From assembly GCA_048268485.1 (NCBI GenBank), contig JBLWVL010000008.1, positions 56,736 through 120,735 of the forward strand: a stretch of DNA of 64,000 nt, given 5' to 3'. The translations under genes were made by a program, and so were the position numbers. Under the pieces are notes generated by a model. The model ran no database searches. It was not told the origin of the DNA and was given only the letters and a program-made list of their open reading frames with translations. Numbering within the stretch: position 1 is the first letter of the stretch; every line of letters starts with the position of its first letter. Positions 8,610-16,856 of this stretch are shown here, one piece after another. Source of the DNA: Oceanospirillum sp048268485. GTDB taxonomy: Bacteria > Pseudomonadota > Gammaproteobacteria > Pseudomonadales > Halomonadaceae.

Positions 8610-9284
8610 ATGGCTGAGCGTGAAGGGGTTATAAAATACCGGCTGGATTACACTGAGTCTGAGGCTTGCTCATCCGAATTGCTTGAGGCGATTCAGCAGT
8701 GGCGACTGACTCTTTTTCAGCTGGAGCTGATCGGTCAGAACCCTGGTCGATATGGTGGTTTAGGATATGGCAATATCAGTATTCGGCATGGCGATGGGTT
8801 TATTATCAGTGGTACCCAGACCGGAGGAGTGGAGCAGTTGTTGCCGGAGCATTACGCACTGGTCGAGTATTGCGATCCCTTAACCAATCATATTATTGCC
8901 AAAGGTCCCGTGAAGCCTTCTTCAGAAGCGCTGACCCATGGTACGGTTTATGCCTTGGATGACTCTGTCCAGGCGGTTATTCATGTGCACAGTCCTGAAA
9001 TTTGGTTGAATCGTGAGCGCCTGAAGATTGCTGCAACCCCGGCTGACGTACCTTATGGTACGCCTGAAATGGCTCAGGCGGTTAAAAATATCTGGCGGCA
9101 AGGGTTGCTTGAGCTCAACACTGTATTCGCAATGGCAGGCCATGAAGATGGTGTTGTCAGTTTTGGTCGGGATATGAATGAAGCTGGCATGGCTATGCTG
9201 AATACTTTTCAGTGGGCCAGAACATTTGAGTTGAATGATGCAATTGAGGCAGGGGAGCACCCTGCTGATAGCCAGCACTTCTGA
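8610..9284 (+). CDS. Class II aldolase/adducin family protein
   Basis: A 224-residue class II aldolase/adducin domain. GRYGGLGYGNISIRHGDGFIISG is the substrate-phosphate region, SSEALTHGTVYALDDSVQAVIHVHSPE carries the Glu and the metal-binding HxH, and a third metal histidine is expected in the MAGHEDGVVSFG segment. Members include fuculose-phosphate aldolases, ribulose-5-phosphate epimerases and dehydratases, so the reaction is not assigned. The ATG follows AAGGAAT and lies 30 bases after the CobC-like gene, so it probably belongs to the same transcript. A class II aldolase is not a known part of cobalamin assembly. Confidence 0.85.
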   Translation: MAEREGVIKYRLDYTESEACSSELLEAIQQWRLTLFQLELIGQNPGRYGGLGYGNISIRHGDGFIISGTQTGGVEQLLPEHYALVEYCDPLTNHIIAKGPVKPSSEALTHGTVYALDDSVQAVIHVHSPEIWLNRERLKIAATPADVPYGTPEMAQAVKNIWRQGLLELNTVFAMAGHEDGVVSFGRDMNEAGMAMLNTFQWARTFELNDAIEAGEHPADSQHF

Positions 9285-9349
9285 TGGCTTGGCGGCTTTC
9301 CAGTTTATCGCCTGTTGGTTTTTTGTACTGATAGTATTTTGTTTAAGAA

Positions 9350-9379
9350 CCCCATACCGGTGAGTTTGCTGGTACGGGG
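9350..9379. terminator. Hairpin between convergent genes, possible bidirectional terminator
   Basis: CCCCATACC and GGTACGGGG can pair over nine positions with one mismatch across a 12-base loop, between the aldolase stop (9284) and the stop of the minus-strand permease (9404). There is no clean T-run on either side immediately after the stem, so the call is tentative. Confidence 0.4.
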
Positions 9380-9403
9380 CTCAGATTGAGGATAATGTTT
9401 TTT

Positions 9404-10507
9404 TTATGGCTTAGCTGATGCTGTATCTGGCCCTAAGCCAGCCGGGTTAGTTCGCTTGGGTAGCTTGCTTCGGGCATAGTTAACGATCAGAGCAACAAGG
9501 GCCAGGGCGGATACCATCATCAGCCATTCCGGCAGTAAGTGCTCACTGGCTGCAAGTTGGGCGTTAATATCAATATTAAAATGACTGACCAGGGCGTTGG
9601 TGATAAACCCGGAGATAAAAGCAACGCTTATTACACCACTCAAGTAGCAGGCAAGCGCCTTACCACCCAACTCCCGTTTCACAATTCCCAGTGTTGCCAT
9701 ATTGGTAGCAGGTCCCGCCAGCATAAACACCAGTACAGCGCCTGGAGATATTCCGGATAGCAATAAGCCCGCTGCAACAGGTGTAGATGCTGTAGCACAA
9801 ATATACATAGGGATGCCCACCAGGGCCATCACTACCATCGCGGTAAAACCGCTACCCCACTGGGTCAGAAATTGCTCCGGTACCCAGGTCAGTGTCATGG
9901 CCGCCAACAGAAGGCCGACCATCAACCATCCGGCCATGTCGTTAAATATGTCGACAAAGGCATAGCGTTGCCCTTGAATAAAGCGGTTCAGTACACTTGG
10001 TTTTTGCGCGGGTTCATTGGATTTAACTGAAGAGCAGCCGCTTTTTTTGCTGCAGCAACCACTGGTTGTTTCAGTGTTCTTGTTTTCAGGCCGTTCTTGA
10101 TCAGAATCGTTGCAAAACACTAATGTCATCAGGCCTGCCGAAATAGCGCTCAGAACAGCGGCAATGGGCCGGATAATCGCCATAAAAGGCCCCAGTAGTG
10201 CATAAGAAACGGGCACTGAGTCGACACCGGTTTCCGGCGTGGCAATCAGAAAAGATACGGTTGCACTTTTGGATGCCCCACTCCGCCTGAGGCTGATTGC
10301 CGCAGGAATGACACTGCAGGAGCATAATGGCAGCGGTGCGCCAAACAGAGCGGCTTTTACGATTGCACCGATACTATCAGATCCAAGGTGCCGGGCGAGT
10401 GTGTCAGTAGGGACAAAACTATGAATTAAACCGGCAACAACGAGGCCTCCCAAAAGCCAGGGAGCCGCATCAAGAAGGAGTTCATAGAAGTTTTCAATGA
10501 GTGGCAT
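9404..10507 (-). CDS. DUF318-family permease, SO_0444-like Cu/Zn efflux transporter
   Basis: A 367-residue integral membrane protein with about ten hydrophobic segments. Two related halves each carry a small-residue helix motif (FGAPLPLCSCSVIPAAISLRR and VGIPMYICATASTPVAAGLL). A cytosolic loop near residues 150-175 is Cys-rich (SGCCSKKSGCSS) and probably binds metal. Such permeases sit with metal-sensing MerR or ArsR regulators and export soft metals. The start at 10507 lies inside the upstream merR gene (14-base overlap); a longer in-frame ATG at 10594 reads through merR and is unlikely. Expression should be metal-induced from the MerR promoter at 10964-10995. Confidence 0.82.
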   Translation of the reverse strand: MPLIENFYELLLDAAPWLLGGLVVAGLIHSFVPTDTLARHLGSDSIGAIVKAALFGAPLPLCSCSVIPAAISLRRSGASKSATVSFLIATPETGVDSVPVSYALLGPFMAIIRPIAAVLSAISAGLMTLVFCNDSDQERPENKNTETTSGCCSKKSGCSSVKSNEPAQKPSVLNRFIQGQRYAFVDIFNDMAGWLMVGLLLAAMTLTWVPEQFLTQWGSGFTAMVVMALVGIPMYICATASTPVAAGLLLSGISPGAVLVFMLAGPATNMATLGIVKRELGGKALACYLSGVISVAFISGFITNALVSHFNIDINAQLAASEHLLPEWLMMVSALALVALIVNYARSKLPKRTNPAGLGPDTASAKP

Positions 10508-10937
10508 GTTGTTTTTCCTTATCAGGATGACCATCAGCGAGTGCAGTAAGAATTGTGCAGTGGCTTGCCGGTAAGGGGTTGCCACAGCAGGCATCGGTAA
10601 TCTGCTTCAGAGCACCGCGCATTTGCTGTAGCTCCTGAATTTTTTTTTCAATTTCCATAAGCTTTTCTTCTGCAAAACGTTTTACTGTCTGGCAGGTTTC
10701 CTGTTCCCGGTTCACTTCCAGATCCAAGAGTCCCGCAATATCCTTTAAGGAAAACCCAACGGCTTTGGCCCGCAGAATAAACTCAACCTGATTCAGCGCG
10801 CTTTCCGGATATAGGCGATAGCCTGACTCTGAACGTTTAGGCTCAGGGAGCAGTCCCTGCTTTTCGTAAAAACGCAGGGTTTCCACTGAAACGCCGCTGG
10901 CTTTTGCCAATGAACCAATTTTATAAGAACCGGACAT
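10494..10937 (-). CDS. MerR-family metal-responsive regulator, ZntR-like
   Basis: A 147-residue MerR protein. The N-terminal winged helix is YKIGSLAKASGVSVETLRFYE, then GYRLYPESALNQVEFILRAK, followed by the dimerisation helix. Cys82, Cys117, Cys118 and Cys127 (ETCQTV, DACCGN...HC) match the arrangement of zinc ligands in ZntR, so Zn(II) or a similar divalent ion is the likely effector. It is the first gene of a two-gene operon with the efflux permease and carries its operator directly upstream. The ATG at 10937 follows AGAGG. Confidence 0.92.
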   Translation of the reverse strand: MSGSYKIGSLAKASGVSVETLRFYEKQGLLPEPKRSESGYRLYPESALNQVEFILRAKAVGFSLKDIAGLLDLEVNREQETCQTVKRFAEEKLMEIEKKIQELQQMRGALKQITDACCGNPLPASHCTILTALADGHPDKEKQHATH

Positions 10938-10963
10938 CTGACTGACCTCTTCATTTTTCCGGA

Positions 10964-10995
10964 ATTATAAACCCTATAGGTAACTATAGGGTCAA
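10964..10995 (-). promoter_or_regulatory. MerR-type promoter and operator
   Basis: On the minus strand TTGACC (10990-10995) and TATAAT (10964-10969) are separated by 20 bp, the overlong spacer that MerR activators untwist. The spacer holds a dyad, ACCCTATAG-GTAA-CTATAGGGT (10971-10992), with 9-bp perfect arms. It lies 27 bases upstream of the merR start codon. Confidence 0.92.
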
Positions 10996-11211
10996 GTGGG
11001 AGTGGTGAGATGTGCCGGTGTCATCAGAAGTAAGGGCTGACCAGTATCTGAATGTGTGTTTTTTATGTTTCTTATGTTCAGGATCGTCCGGGGAAAAAAT
11101 GGTTATCTGAGTTTAAGTGAGGCTTATGATTGCCGATAATTGTGTTAATCTAAAATTAAATCGGTGGGGTTCTCCTGCCGGGGATATAAGAATATAAACA
11201 GAGGTTAACCG

Positions 11212-11730
11212 ATGAAGCATCGTATCATCGCCAGTACCCTAGCCATTGCGGCTACTTTAGCTTCCATTCCATCTGAAGCGGCTCCGGTTTATCGTCAGAC
11301 AGCCGATAGCAACCCGAGAGTTGATGTTTATCAGCAGTCCTATACTTATGCCGGCATTGATATGATGAGCTACAGCTATAGCGGAACAGCTACTGATTCC
11401 GGTAACTCTACCCGACTGACATTTGGGCAGCGTTTCGAGGAATTTGTATCTGCAGAAACCCAATTGGCTGTTGGTGATGGTGCTCATGAATACTCTGTTG
11501 GAGTTTATGCCCGTGGTGCTCTGCCATTGGGTAGGCTTCAAATTAAGGGCTTAGTAGGGTTTGCTGCGTCACAGTTTGATAATGCCGGTGTTGTTGAGAA
11601 CGTAAAAAGCATCTCATACGGCGGTGGAGCTGAATTGACCTTATGGCGGGACTGGTATTTTAATGCTGACTATATGAGTTATGACGAGTCTCTGGACGCT
11701 ATCAATATCGGTTTTGGTGTTCGTTTCTAA
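11212..11730 (+). CDS. Small outer-membrane beta-barrel-like protein
   Basis: A 172-residue exported protein. Residues 1-24 form a signal peptide, ending near SEAAPVY. The mature part alternates hydrophobic and polar residues in strand-like blocks (RLTFGQRFEEFVSAETQLAVG, YSVGVYARGALPLGRLQIKGLVG, AINIGFGVRF) and ends in phenylalanine, the outer-membrane insertion signal. About eight strands would fit an OmpX/OmpA-like barrel. There is no known ligand or enzymatic motif. The gene is flanked by its own terminator and a 274-base upstream gap, so it is a single-gene unit. Confidence 0.75.
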   Translation: MKHRIIASTLAIAATLASIPSEAAPVYRQTADSNPRVDVYQQSYTYAGIDMMSYSYSGTATDSGNSTRLTFGQRFEEFVSAETQLAVGDGAHEYSVGVYARGALPLGRLQIKGLVGFAASQFDNAGVVENVKSISYGGGAELTLWRDWYFNADYMSYDESLDAINIGFGVRF

Positions 11731-11756
11731 TATAGCGTAGGTTAGTGTTTTAAAAG

Positions 11757-11779
11757 AGCCGGCCTTGCTGGCTTTTTTT
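11757..11779 (+). terminator. Intrinsic terminator of the beta-barrel gene
   Basis: AGCCGGC-CTT-GCTGGCT forms a 7-bp stem with one G-T pair and is followed by seven T residues, 27 bases after the stop. Confidence 0.88.
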
Positions 11780-11830
11780 GGTTTTGGTGACGCAGAAATT
11801 AATTATTGAATTAAATTCAGGAGAGTACTT

Positions 11831-12484
11831 GTGTCCGAGCTATTACTGTATTGGCCGGAGTTCTTAACGGTTGTTGTCATCCATTTTTTAGCGGTTGCCA
11901 GTCCGGGGCCTGATTTTGCAGTTATTTTGCGTCAAAGCCTCTGTGCCAGTAGCCGGTCAGGTATCTGGACCGCTGTTGGGATAGGTAGTGGTATTTTGGT
12001 TCACGTTACCTATTCTTTATTGGGGCTTGGTATTCTGATTGCTCAGTCAACCACGGCTTTTACTGTACTTAAGGTTTTAGGTGCAGCTTATCTTTTATGG
12101 GTTGGCTGGCAGTGCCTTAAAGCAAAACCATCGGATGAAGGGGCTACGGATGATCTTTCTCAGGATACTGATACCCGTGCTGCTACAGCCTGGAAAGCCT
12201 GGCGGCTGGGTTTTCTGACCAATGTACTGAATGCTAAGGCAACGCTCTTTTTTGTGTCTTTGTTTTCTGTCGTGATCAGCCCGGAAACTCCCGTTTGGAT
12301 TCAAGGGGTTTACGGGGCATGGATGACGCTGATGACCGGGCTCTGGTTTATTGGATTAGCCTTGTTTCTGTCCCGTGGTCAGGTTCGTGCTTTCTTTAGG
12401 AAAATTAGCCACTGGATTGAACGTGTGACAGGTGTCGCTCTGATTGCACTGGCTGGAAAACTGGCCACTGCTTCTCAGGGGTAG
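11831..12484 (+). CDS. LysE/RhtB family amino-acid exporter
   Basis: A 217-residue inner-membrane protein with six predicted helices. Family signatures are HFLAVASPGPDFAVILRQSL near residues 18-37 and GAAYLLWVGWQCLKAKP in the third helix. LysE-type proteins export lysine, homoserine, threonine or related metabolites; the substrate cannot be told here. The start is GTG at 11831 preceded by CAGGAGAG. It is a single gene downstream of a terminator and convergent with the DUF1853 gene. Confidence 0.9.
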   Translation: MSELLLYWPEFLTVVVIHFLAVASPGPDFAVILRQSLCASSRSGIWTAVGIGSGILVHVTYSLLGLGILIAQSTTAFTVLKVLGAAYLLWVGWQCLKAKPSDEGATDDLSQDTDTRAATAWKAWRLGFLTNVLNAKATLFFVSLFSVVISPETPVWIQGVYGAWMTLMTGLWFIGLALFLSRGQVRAFFRKISHWIERVTGVALIALAGKLATASQG

Positions 12485-12511
12485 TGTATTTAATGCATTG
12501 ATATTATTGTG

Positions 12512-13498
12512 TTATAGCCTGTGCCAGGGTAACGGAAGGTAGCCCGGCCAGTTATCTGCGACGACAAAAAGCCGCTCGCCTGAGCGGTTTTCCAGCAACA
12601 CACCCTCGGCACCCATCTGCGGTTTTTTGTTTTTCTTTCTGTCTGTTACAGCTGCTCTTGCCTCTGTGCCTTCCGGTGACGGCTTCAGCTCGTTGATCAG
12701 CTGGTTAACGAGGTCACTTTCCGGGAGCCATTCCGGTGACACAGGCGGCGCCATCCAGTGAGGTTTACGACAGATTCTCCACTGGTCGTTTGTGTGCTGG
12801 CCTTTTTGTTTTAGCCATTGTTGCAGCGTGATCCATTGACCTTTCAGGTGCTTTGGGTTCATACCCTCGGGCTCAGGTAATGTGCCTTCCGTGGGCGAAC
12901 CAGGATAAAAAAGACAGCCTCGGGTCAAAGCACTGGATCGGTCAGGTATAAGATTTATGTCGTTTTTGCCTGTATGCTCTAATAGTTTTCGGCGTACTTC
13001 CTCATCTTCGGACAGAGTCAGCTGTTGTGTAAAAAGCCGCTGCCACTTGTGCTCCATGCTATCCTGGCAGGCAACGCCCAACCAGTGACTCCACTTTTCA
13101 GGTGCCCCCCAACCGGTTTGTGTACCCAGATAAAATTTAATCGCCAGTTCCAGGTGCCAGGTCAGGCCGTCCCTGTGGTCCTTTATCAGAACATCAAACT
13201 CACCCAGAGTCCGCTGCTTCCCCTGAATGACAAGGTTGCTGGCCAGTAGTTGCAAGTCTGGGTGCTGCTGGAAATAAAACAGCCATAACTGTTCATGATA
13301 ATGGCCCAGGCGTTGCGCTTTCCGCCCGCACAAAAAAGCCTCAATAGTATTTGGGTAATGATCAAGTTGTACTAAGGAATCCCAGTCAGGAGGGGGTATT
13401 TGCCAGCTTTCTGCAGTACAATGGCACAGTTGCGGAGTGGTTAATAACCAGACCAGGTCCCTGACCGCCTGATGCTGAAATGTTTCCGGTGAGTACAT
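12512..13498 (-). CDS. DUF1853 family protein
   Basis: A protein of 328 residues from the ATG at 13498. Conserved stretches are AVRDLVWLLTTPQL at the N-terminus, LGEFDVLIKDHRDGLTWHLELAIKFYLG in the middle and GVACQDSMEHKWQRLFTQQL. The Glu/Asp/Lys pattern LGEFDVLI...HLELAIKFYL resembles a PD-(D/E)XK nuclease core, which is an inference; no function is established for DUF1853. The start at 13498 follows AGGGAT. An upstream ATG at 13603 would add 35 residues lacking a good ribosome binding site. It is divergent from nadK. Confidence 0.85.
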   Translation of the reverse strand: MYSPETFQHQAVRDLVWLLTTPQLCHCTAESWQIPPPDWDSLVQLDHYPNTIEAFLCGRKAQRLGHYHEQLWLFYFQQHPDLQLLASNLVIQGKQRTLGEFDVLIKDHRDGLTWHLELAIKFYLGTQTGWGAPEKWSHWLGVACQDSMEHKWQRLFTQQLTLSEDEEVRRKLLEHTGKNDINLIPDRSSALTRGCLFYPGSPTEGTLPEPEGMNPKHLKGQWITLQQWLKQKGQHTNDQWRICRKPHWMAPPVSPEWLPESDLVNQLINELKPSPEGTEARAAVTDRKKNKKPQMGAEGVLLENRSGERLFVVADNWPGYLPLPWHRL

Positions 13499-13715
13499 GT
13501 CATCCCTATTACTGGTTGCTTGTTGGGGGTTGTCTGCAACAAATTCTGGTAACTGCTGATCCTTTGCTCCGAGTATATCGGATGTTGTATATCTTCTCCG
13601 CATTCCGGAAAATGCTCTGAAGAATATACAAGTACCGGTTTTTTGCCAGGCTATAACCGGCTTTCCAGTTTTTTGGAACGCTTACATCCACACCAAACGA
13701 ATCATAAGACGGCAG

Positions 13716-14600
13716 ATGGAACAATTTAAAAATATTGGCCTAATCGGGCGACTGGGTAGCACTAAGGTTGTGGACACGATGAAGCGGCTGATTCGCTACC
13801 TGCAAGAACGGGATCTGCATATCATTATTGAGGATCAGGTTGGCGAAGTAATGCCTGGTCATGGGTTGCAGGAGGTCAGTCGTAAGCTGATTGGTGAGGT
13901 TAGTGACCTGGTTATTGTGGTTGGTGGTGATGGCAGTCTTTTGGGTGCCGCCAGGGCTATAGCTAAGTACAACACTCCGGTTTTGGGTGTCAACCGTGGT
14001 CGTCTGGGCTTTCTGACGGACATCTCTCCAAGTGAGTTGGAAGAGCGTGTCGGTGAAGTACTGGATGGTCAGTACATCACAGAAACCCGCTTTATGCTGG
14101 ATGCTGAGGTTTACCGTAACGGCGAACCTGTTGGTAACGCTGTTGGCTTGAATGATGTGGTACTGCATCCGGGTAAGTCAGCCCGCATGATTGAATTCGA
14201 TCTCTATATTGAGGGGCAGTATGTTTACAACCAGCGCTCAGATGGCCTGATTGTTTCTACTCCTACCGGATCTACGGCTTACTCTCTGTCCGGTGGTGGG
14301 CCGATTATGCATCCGAAACTGGACGCTATTGTTCTGGTACCCATGTTTCCCCATACACTAAGTAGCCGTCCGATTGTTGTTGATGGCAGTAGTGAAGTAA
14401 AAATTATTATTGCTGAAGATAATGAAGCTTATCCACATGTTAGTTGTGACGGGCAGACTCATCTTGTCACTAAGCCTGGTGATGTTCTTTATGTTAAAAA
14501 GCGCCCGTATAAATTACGTCTGATCCATCCTGTAGATCATAATTTTTACGAAATTTGCCGAACAAAGTTGGGCTGGAGTAGTAGTTTTGGCGATCAGTAA
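13716..14600 (+). CDS. nadK: NAD kinase NadK
   Basis: Phosphorylates NAD to NADP with ATP. The 294-residue length matches E. coli. The diacylglycerol-kinase-like motif VVGGDGSLLGAAR lies near residues 68-80. LGVNRGRLGFLTDI, the substrate-binding NDVVLHPG and STPTGSTAYSLSGGGPIMHP complete the family signatures. It overlaps the downstream metallophosphoesterase gene by 14 bases. The 112-base gap to the divergent DUF1853 gene should hold its promoter. Confidence 0.97.
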   Translation: MEQFKNIGLIGRLGSTKVVDTMKRLIRYLQERDLHIIIEDQVGEVMPGHGLQEVSRKLIGEVSDLVIVVGGDGSLLGAARAIAKYNTPVLGVNRGRLGFLTDISPSELEERVGEVLDGQYITETRFMLDAEVYRNGEPVGNAVGLNDVVLHPGKSARMIEFDLYIEGQYVYNQRSDGLIVSTPTGSTAYSLSGGGPIMHPKLDAIVLVPMFPHTLSSRPIVVDGSSEVKIIIAEDNEAYPHVSCDGQTHLVTKPGDVLYVKKRPYKLRLIHPVDHNFYEICRTKLGWSSSFGDQ

Positions 14601-15594
14601 CACCAGCTTTACCTGTTTACCTGATGCATCAGGCTATGATCTGATTGGCGATATTCATGGTTGTGCCCATACTCTTGAGCGCTTGCTGCTACAAATGGAT
14701 TATCGTAAGAGCAATGGTGTCTGGCAGCATCCCGAGCGTAAGATTATTTTTCTGGGGGATATTGTCGACAGGGGCCCTCGTATCAGAGAGTCTCTTGAAC
14801 TGGTTTACAATATGGTTCAGGCTGGCGAAGCAGTCTGTATTATGGGGAATCACGAGCATAACGCTCTGACATACTGTACACCTGCACCGGAAGGTTTTGC
14901 TGATGATTATCTGCGCAGCCATAACCCACGCCATACCCGCTTAATCCGGGAAACTCTGGATCAGTTTTCAGGAGCACAGAGTGAGTGGGCGCTTTATCTT
15001 GACTGGTTTAAAACCCTACCTCTTTACATTGAGTCTGAAGCGTTCCGGGTGGTACATGCCAGTTGGGACAGAAGATTAATACAGAGACTCAGAGATGAGT
15101 ATCATACTGACAAGATTACTTACGATTTGCTGATCGAGTCTGTGCAGCCAGGAAGTTTTGGCTTTCGCCTGATGGAACATCTGACCCGGGGGAGTCATAT
15201 TCGCTTGCCGGAAGGTATCGAAATTCATGGTGGTGATGGCTTCACCCGTAGGACTTTCCGGACGCATTTTTGGGCAGAAAACCCACAAACATACGGTGAC
15301 GTGATTTTTCAGCCAGATAATCTGCCCGGTAGCCTTGAGGATAGAGAGCTAAGTGAGCAGGAAAAATCAGATTTACTGCACTATTCCCGTGACGAACGCC
15401 CCCTGTTCATCGGTCATTATTGGTGTGAAGGCGTACCGGCTCTTGTGACGCCGAATATAGCCTGCCTGGACTACAGTGCGGTGAAATATGGCAAACTGGC
15501 CTGTTACCGGTACAGCGGTGAGACTCAACTGGATGCCAGAAATTTTGTCTGGATCTCTGTTGATCGCGATGAGAACCGGGAGCAGCAAAGCTAA
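14587..15594 (+). CDS. Metallophosphoesterase (calcineurin-like, serine/threonine phosphatase-type)
   Basis: A 335-residue binuclear metallophosphoesterase. The motifs appear in order: GDIHG near 16-20, GDIVDRGPR near 56-64, GNHEHN near 91-96, HASWDRR near 158, and a late GHYWCEG. Distant relatives hydrolyse diadenosine tetraphosphate or phosphoproteins; the substrate is not clear. No ATG is available before the first motif, so the start is probably TTG at 14587, supported by GGAG at 14575-14578 and lying inside the end of nadK. The overlap suggests coupled translation with NadK and perhaps a nucleotide-related role. Confidence 0.85.
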   Translation: MAISNTSFTCLPDASGYDLIGDIHGCAHTLERLLLQMDYRKSNGVWQHPERKIIFLGDIVDRGPRIRESLELVYNMVQAGEAVCIMGNHEHNALTYCTPAPEGFADDYLRSHNPRHTRLIRETLDQFSGAQSEWALYLDWFKTLPLYIESEAFRVVHASWDRRLIQRLRDEYHTDKITYDLLIESVQPGSFGFRLMEHLTRGSHIRLPEGIEIHGGDGFTRRTFRTHFWAENPQTYGDVIFQPDNLPGSLEDRELSEQEKSDLLHYSRDERPLFIGHYWCEGVPALVTPNIACLDYSAVKYGKLACYRYSGETQLDARNFVWISVDRDENREQQS

Positions 15595-15715
15595 TCCGCT
15601 TTGCAAAACTGTTTTTGGCTACTTTTATATGGCGTATCGTGTTTTTTTGCCACAAGAGCTTGGAACTTTAAGAAATGGACGCATACTAAGAGTATGGTTA
15701 CTTTCTGAGCATCGG

Positions 15716-15744
15716 TTGTTCGGGTAACCTGAGGTTCATAATAC
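15716..15744 (+). promoter_or_regulatory. Candidate sigma-70 promoter upstream of the rhomboid leader
   Basis: TTGTTC (15716-15721) and TAATAC (15739-15744) are separated by 17 bp. The predicted transcript would begin near 15751, about 230 bases before the rhomboid start codon. Confidence 0.4.
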
Positions 15745-15750
15745 CAGACA

Positions 15751-15952
15751 TGGCTATATGCCTGCGGTACCGGTTTATAGGTACAGGAGAGTAGGTTTCA
15801 CTTTGCCCTGTGTTGATTGATTTGAGCCTTGCTTTATTGAATAGAGCCTGCTCAGAGAGCCTGCCTATTTCAAAGGGCGAAGTAAGATGAGTGACAGGAT
15901 GTTCCTCCAGCGAGTTAATCCGGCAGCACGTACCATGCTGCCGGATTTTTTT
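15751..15952 (+). ncRNA. Candidate structured leader or small RNA before the rhomboid gene
   Basis: The 386-base gap between the phosphoesterase stop and the rhomboid start has no convincing gene. It holds a candidate promoter, then about 200 bases with GGAGAG near 15786, repeated AGCCTGC-like segments and CGAAG followed 12 bases later by CAGG. It ends in a strong terminator only 28 bases before the rhomboid ATG. Either a free small RNA or an attenuator-type leader would explain this. The GGAGAG and CGAAG...CAGG elements faintly recall a glycine aptamer, but the surrounding conserved bases do not match. A 26-codon ORF (15887-15967) overlaps the terminator stem and has a poor ribosome binding site. 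Confidence 0.35.
15917..15952 (+). terminator. Strong intrinsic terminator in the rhomboid leader
   Basis: AATCCGGCAGCA (15917-15928) and TGCTGCCGGATT (15936-15947) form a perfect 12-bp stem with a 7-base loop, followed by an unbroken T-run to 15952. It sits 28 bases before the rhomboid start codon. Confidence 0.88.
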
Positions 15953-15980
15953 ATGCCTGTTTTCTGATGTAGAGGTTCTT

Positions 15981-16856
15981 ATGATAAAAGTATTGGAACT
16001 GCCAGCGGATATAGATTTGGCTGAATTAAGTCGCGAATTATGGGTACGAAAGATTGGCCACCAGATCCGCCAGACAGATACGGGGCAGGAGATCTTTCTG
16101 GCTAATCCTAAAGACTACCCTCAACTGCTGGCGCTGGTGCAGGACTGGCAAAGCGGCACTCTGGCCTACACAGTTGAACCTGAGAAAGATTACTCAGAGG
16201 GGCTCAGAAAAGGTCTGATGTCGATGAAACAGTGGCCTTTGACCGCGATAATTTTATTGATAAGCGGGTTGCTGACAGCACTGATCAGCTTTGAACCGGA
16301 GCCGAGCTGGCTGGCCCATTTAACGATTGTACCCTTTGAACAAGTCAGTCAGGGGCTGGCCTACCTTCCTCTGTGGCCGACACTTCAGGAGGGGGAGATC
16401 TGGCGGCTGATCACACCGGCCTTTCTTCACTTTGGCATTATGCATCTGATTTTTAATAGTTTATGGGTCTGGGAGATGGGGCGTTTGATTGAGCGTCAGC
16501 AATCAAGTGGACACCTTGCCGTGCTCTTTTTGGTCAGTGGTATTATCGCTAACCTGGCTCAGTATATAGCGGGGGATATTCTTTTCGGAGGTTTGTCTGG
16601 TGTTGTTTACGCCTTGCTGGGGTATTGTTGGTTTTGGGATCGCTTTGCTGCCCGCCCTCAGTTTTTTATCCGCAAACCGGTGTTTATTATACTTTTAGTC
16701 TGGCTGGTGTTTTGTCTTGTGGGAGGGGCATCGATGCTGGGCTTTGGCGAAGTTGCCAATGCCGCCCATGTGGCAGGCCTGGTCTCTGGCAGCATATGGG
16801 CCCTGGTAAGTGTTAAACTCCTCGGTAAAAATCGGAGTAATAGGCACTCTTATTAG
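15981..16856 (+). CDS. Rhomboid family intramembrane serine protease (GlpG-like)
   Basis: A 291-residue protein. Residues 1-70 resemble the soluble GlpG N-terminal domain (IKVLELPADIDLAELSREL). Six hydrophobic segments follow. The catalytic serine is in GLSGVVYALLGY and the catalytic histidine in NAAHVAGLVSG; the HFGIMHLIFNSLWVWEMG segment supplies the conserved His/Asn. It should cleave transmembrane substrates in the inner membrane. The start at 15981 follows AGAGG. An upstream ATG at 15891 would read through the terminator hairpin and is unlikely. The last codons and the stop fall inside a 21-bp tandem repeat. Confidence 0.9.
   Translation: MIKVLELPADIDLAELSRELWVRKIGHQIRQTDTGQEIFLANPKDYPQLLALVQDWQSGTLAYTVEPEKDYSEGLRKGLMSMKQWPLTAIILLISGLLTALISFEPEPSWLAHLTIVPFEQVSQGLAYLPLWPTLQEGEIWRLITPAFLHFGIMHLIFNSLWVWEMGRLIERQQSSGHLAVLFLVSGIIANLAQYIAGDILFGGLSGVVYALLGYCWFWDRFAARPQFFIRKPVFIILLVWLVFCLVGGASMLGFGEVANAAHVAGLVSGSIWALVSVKLLGKNRSNRHSY

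Noticed and set aside
15751..15952. Glycine, THF or cobalamin riboswitch
   Set aside because: Only short pieces match (GGAGAG, CGAAG...CAGG, and a B12-box-like AGAGAGCCTGCC); the remaining conserved bases of each class are missing.
15887..15967. 26-codon ORF in the rhomboid leader
   Set aside because: It overlaps the terminator stem, has a poor ribosome site and no recognisable sequence.
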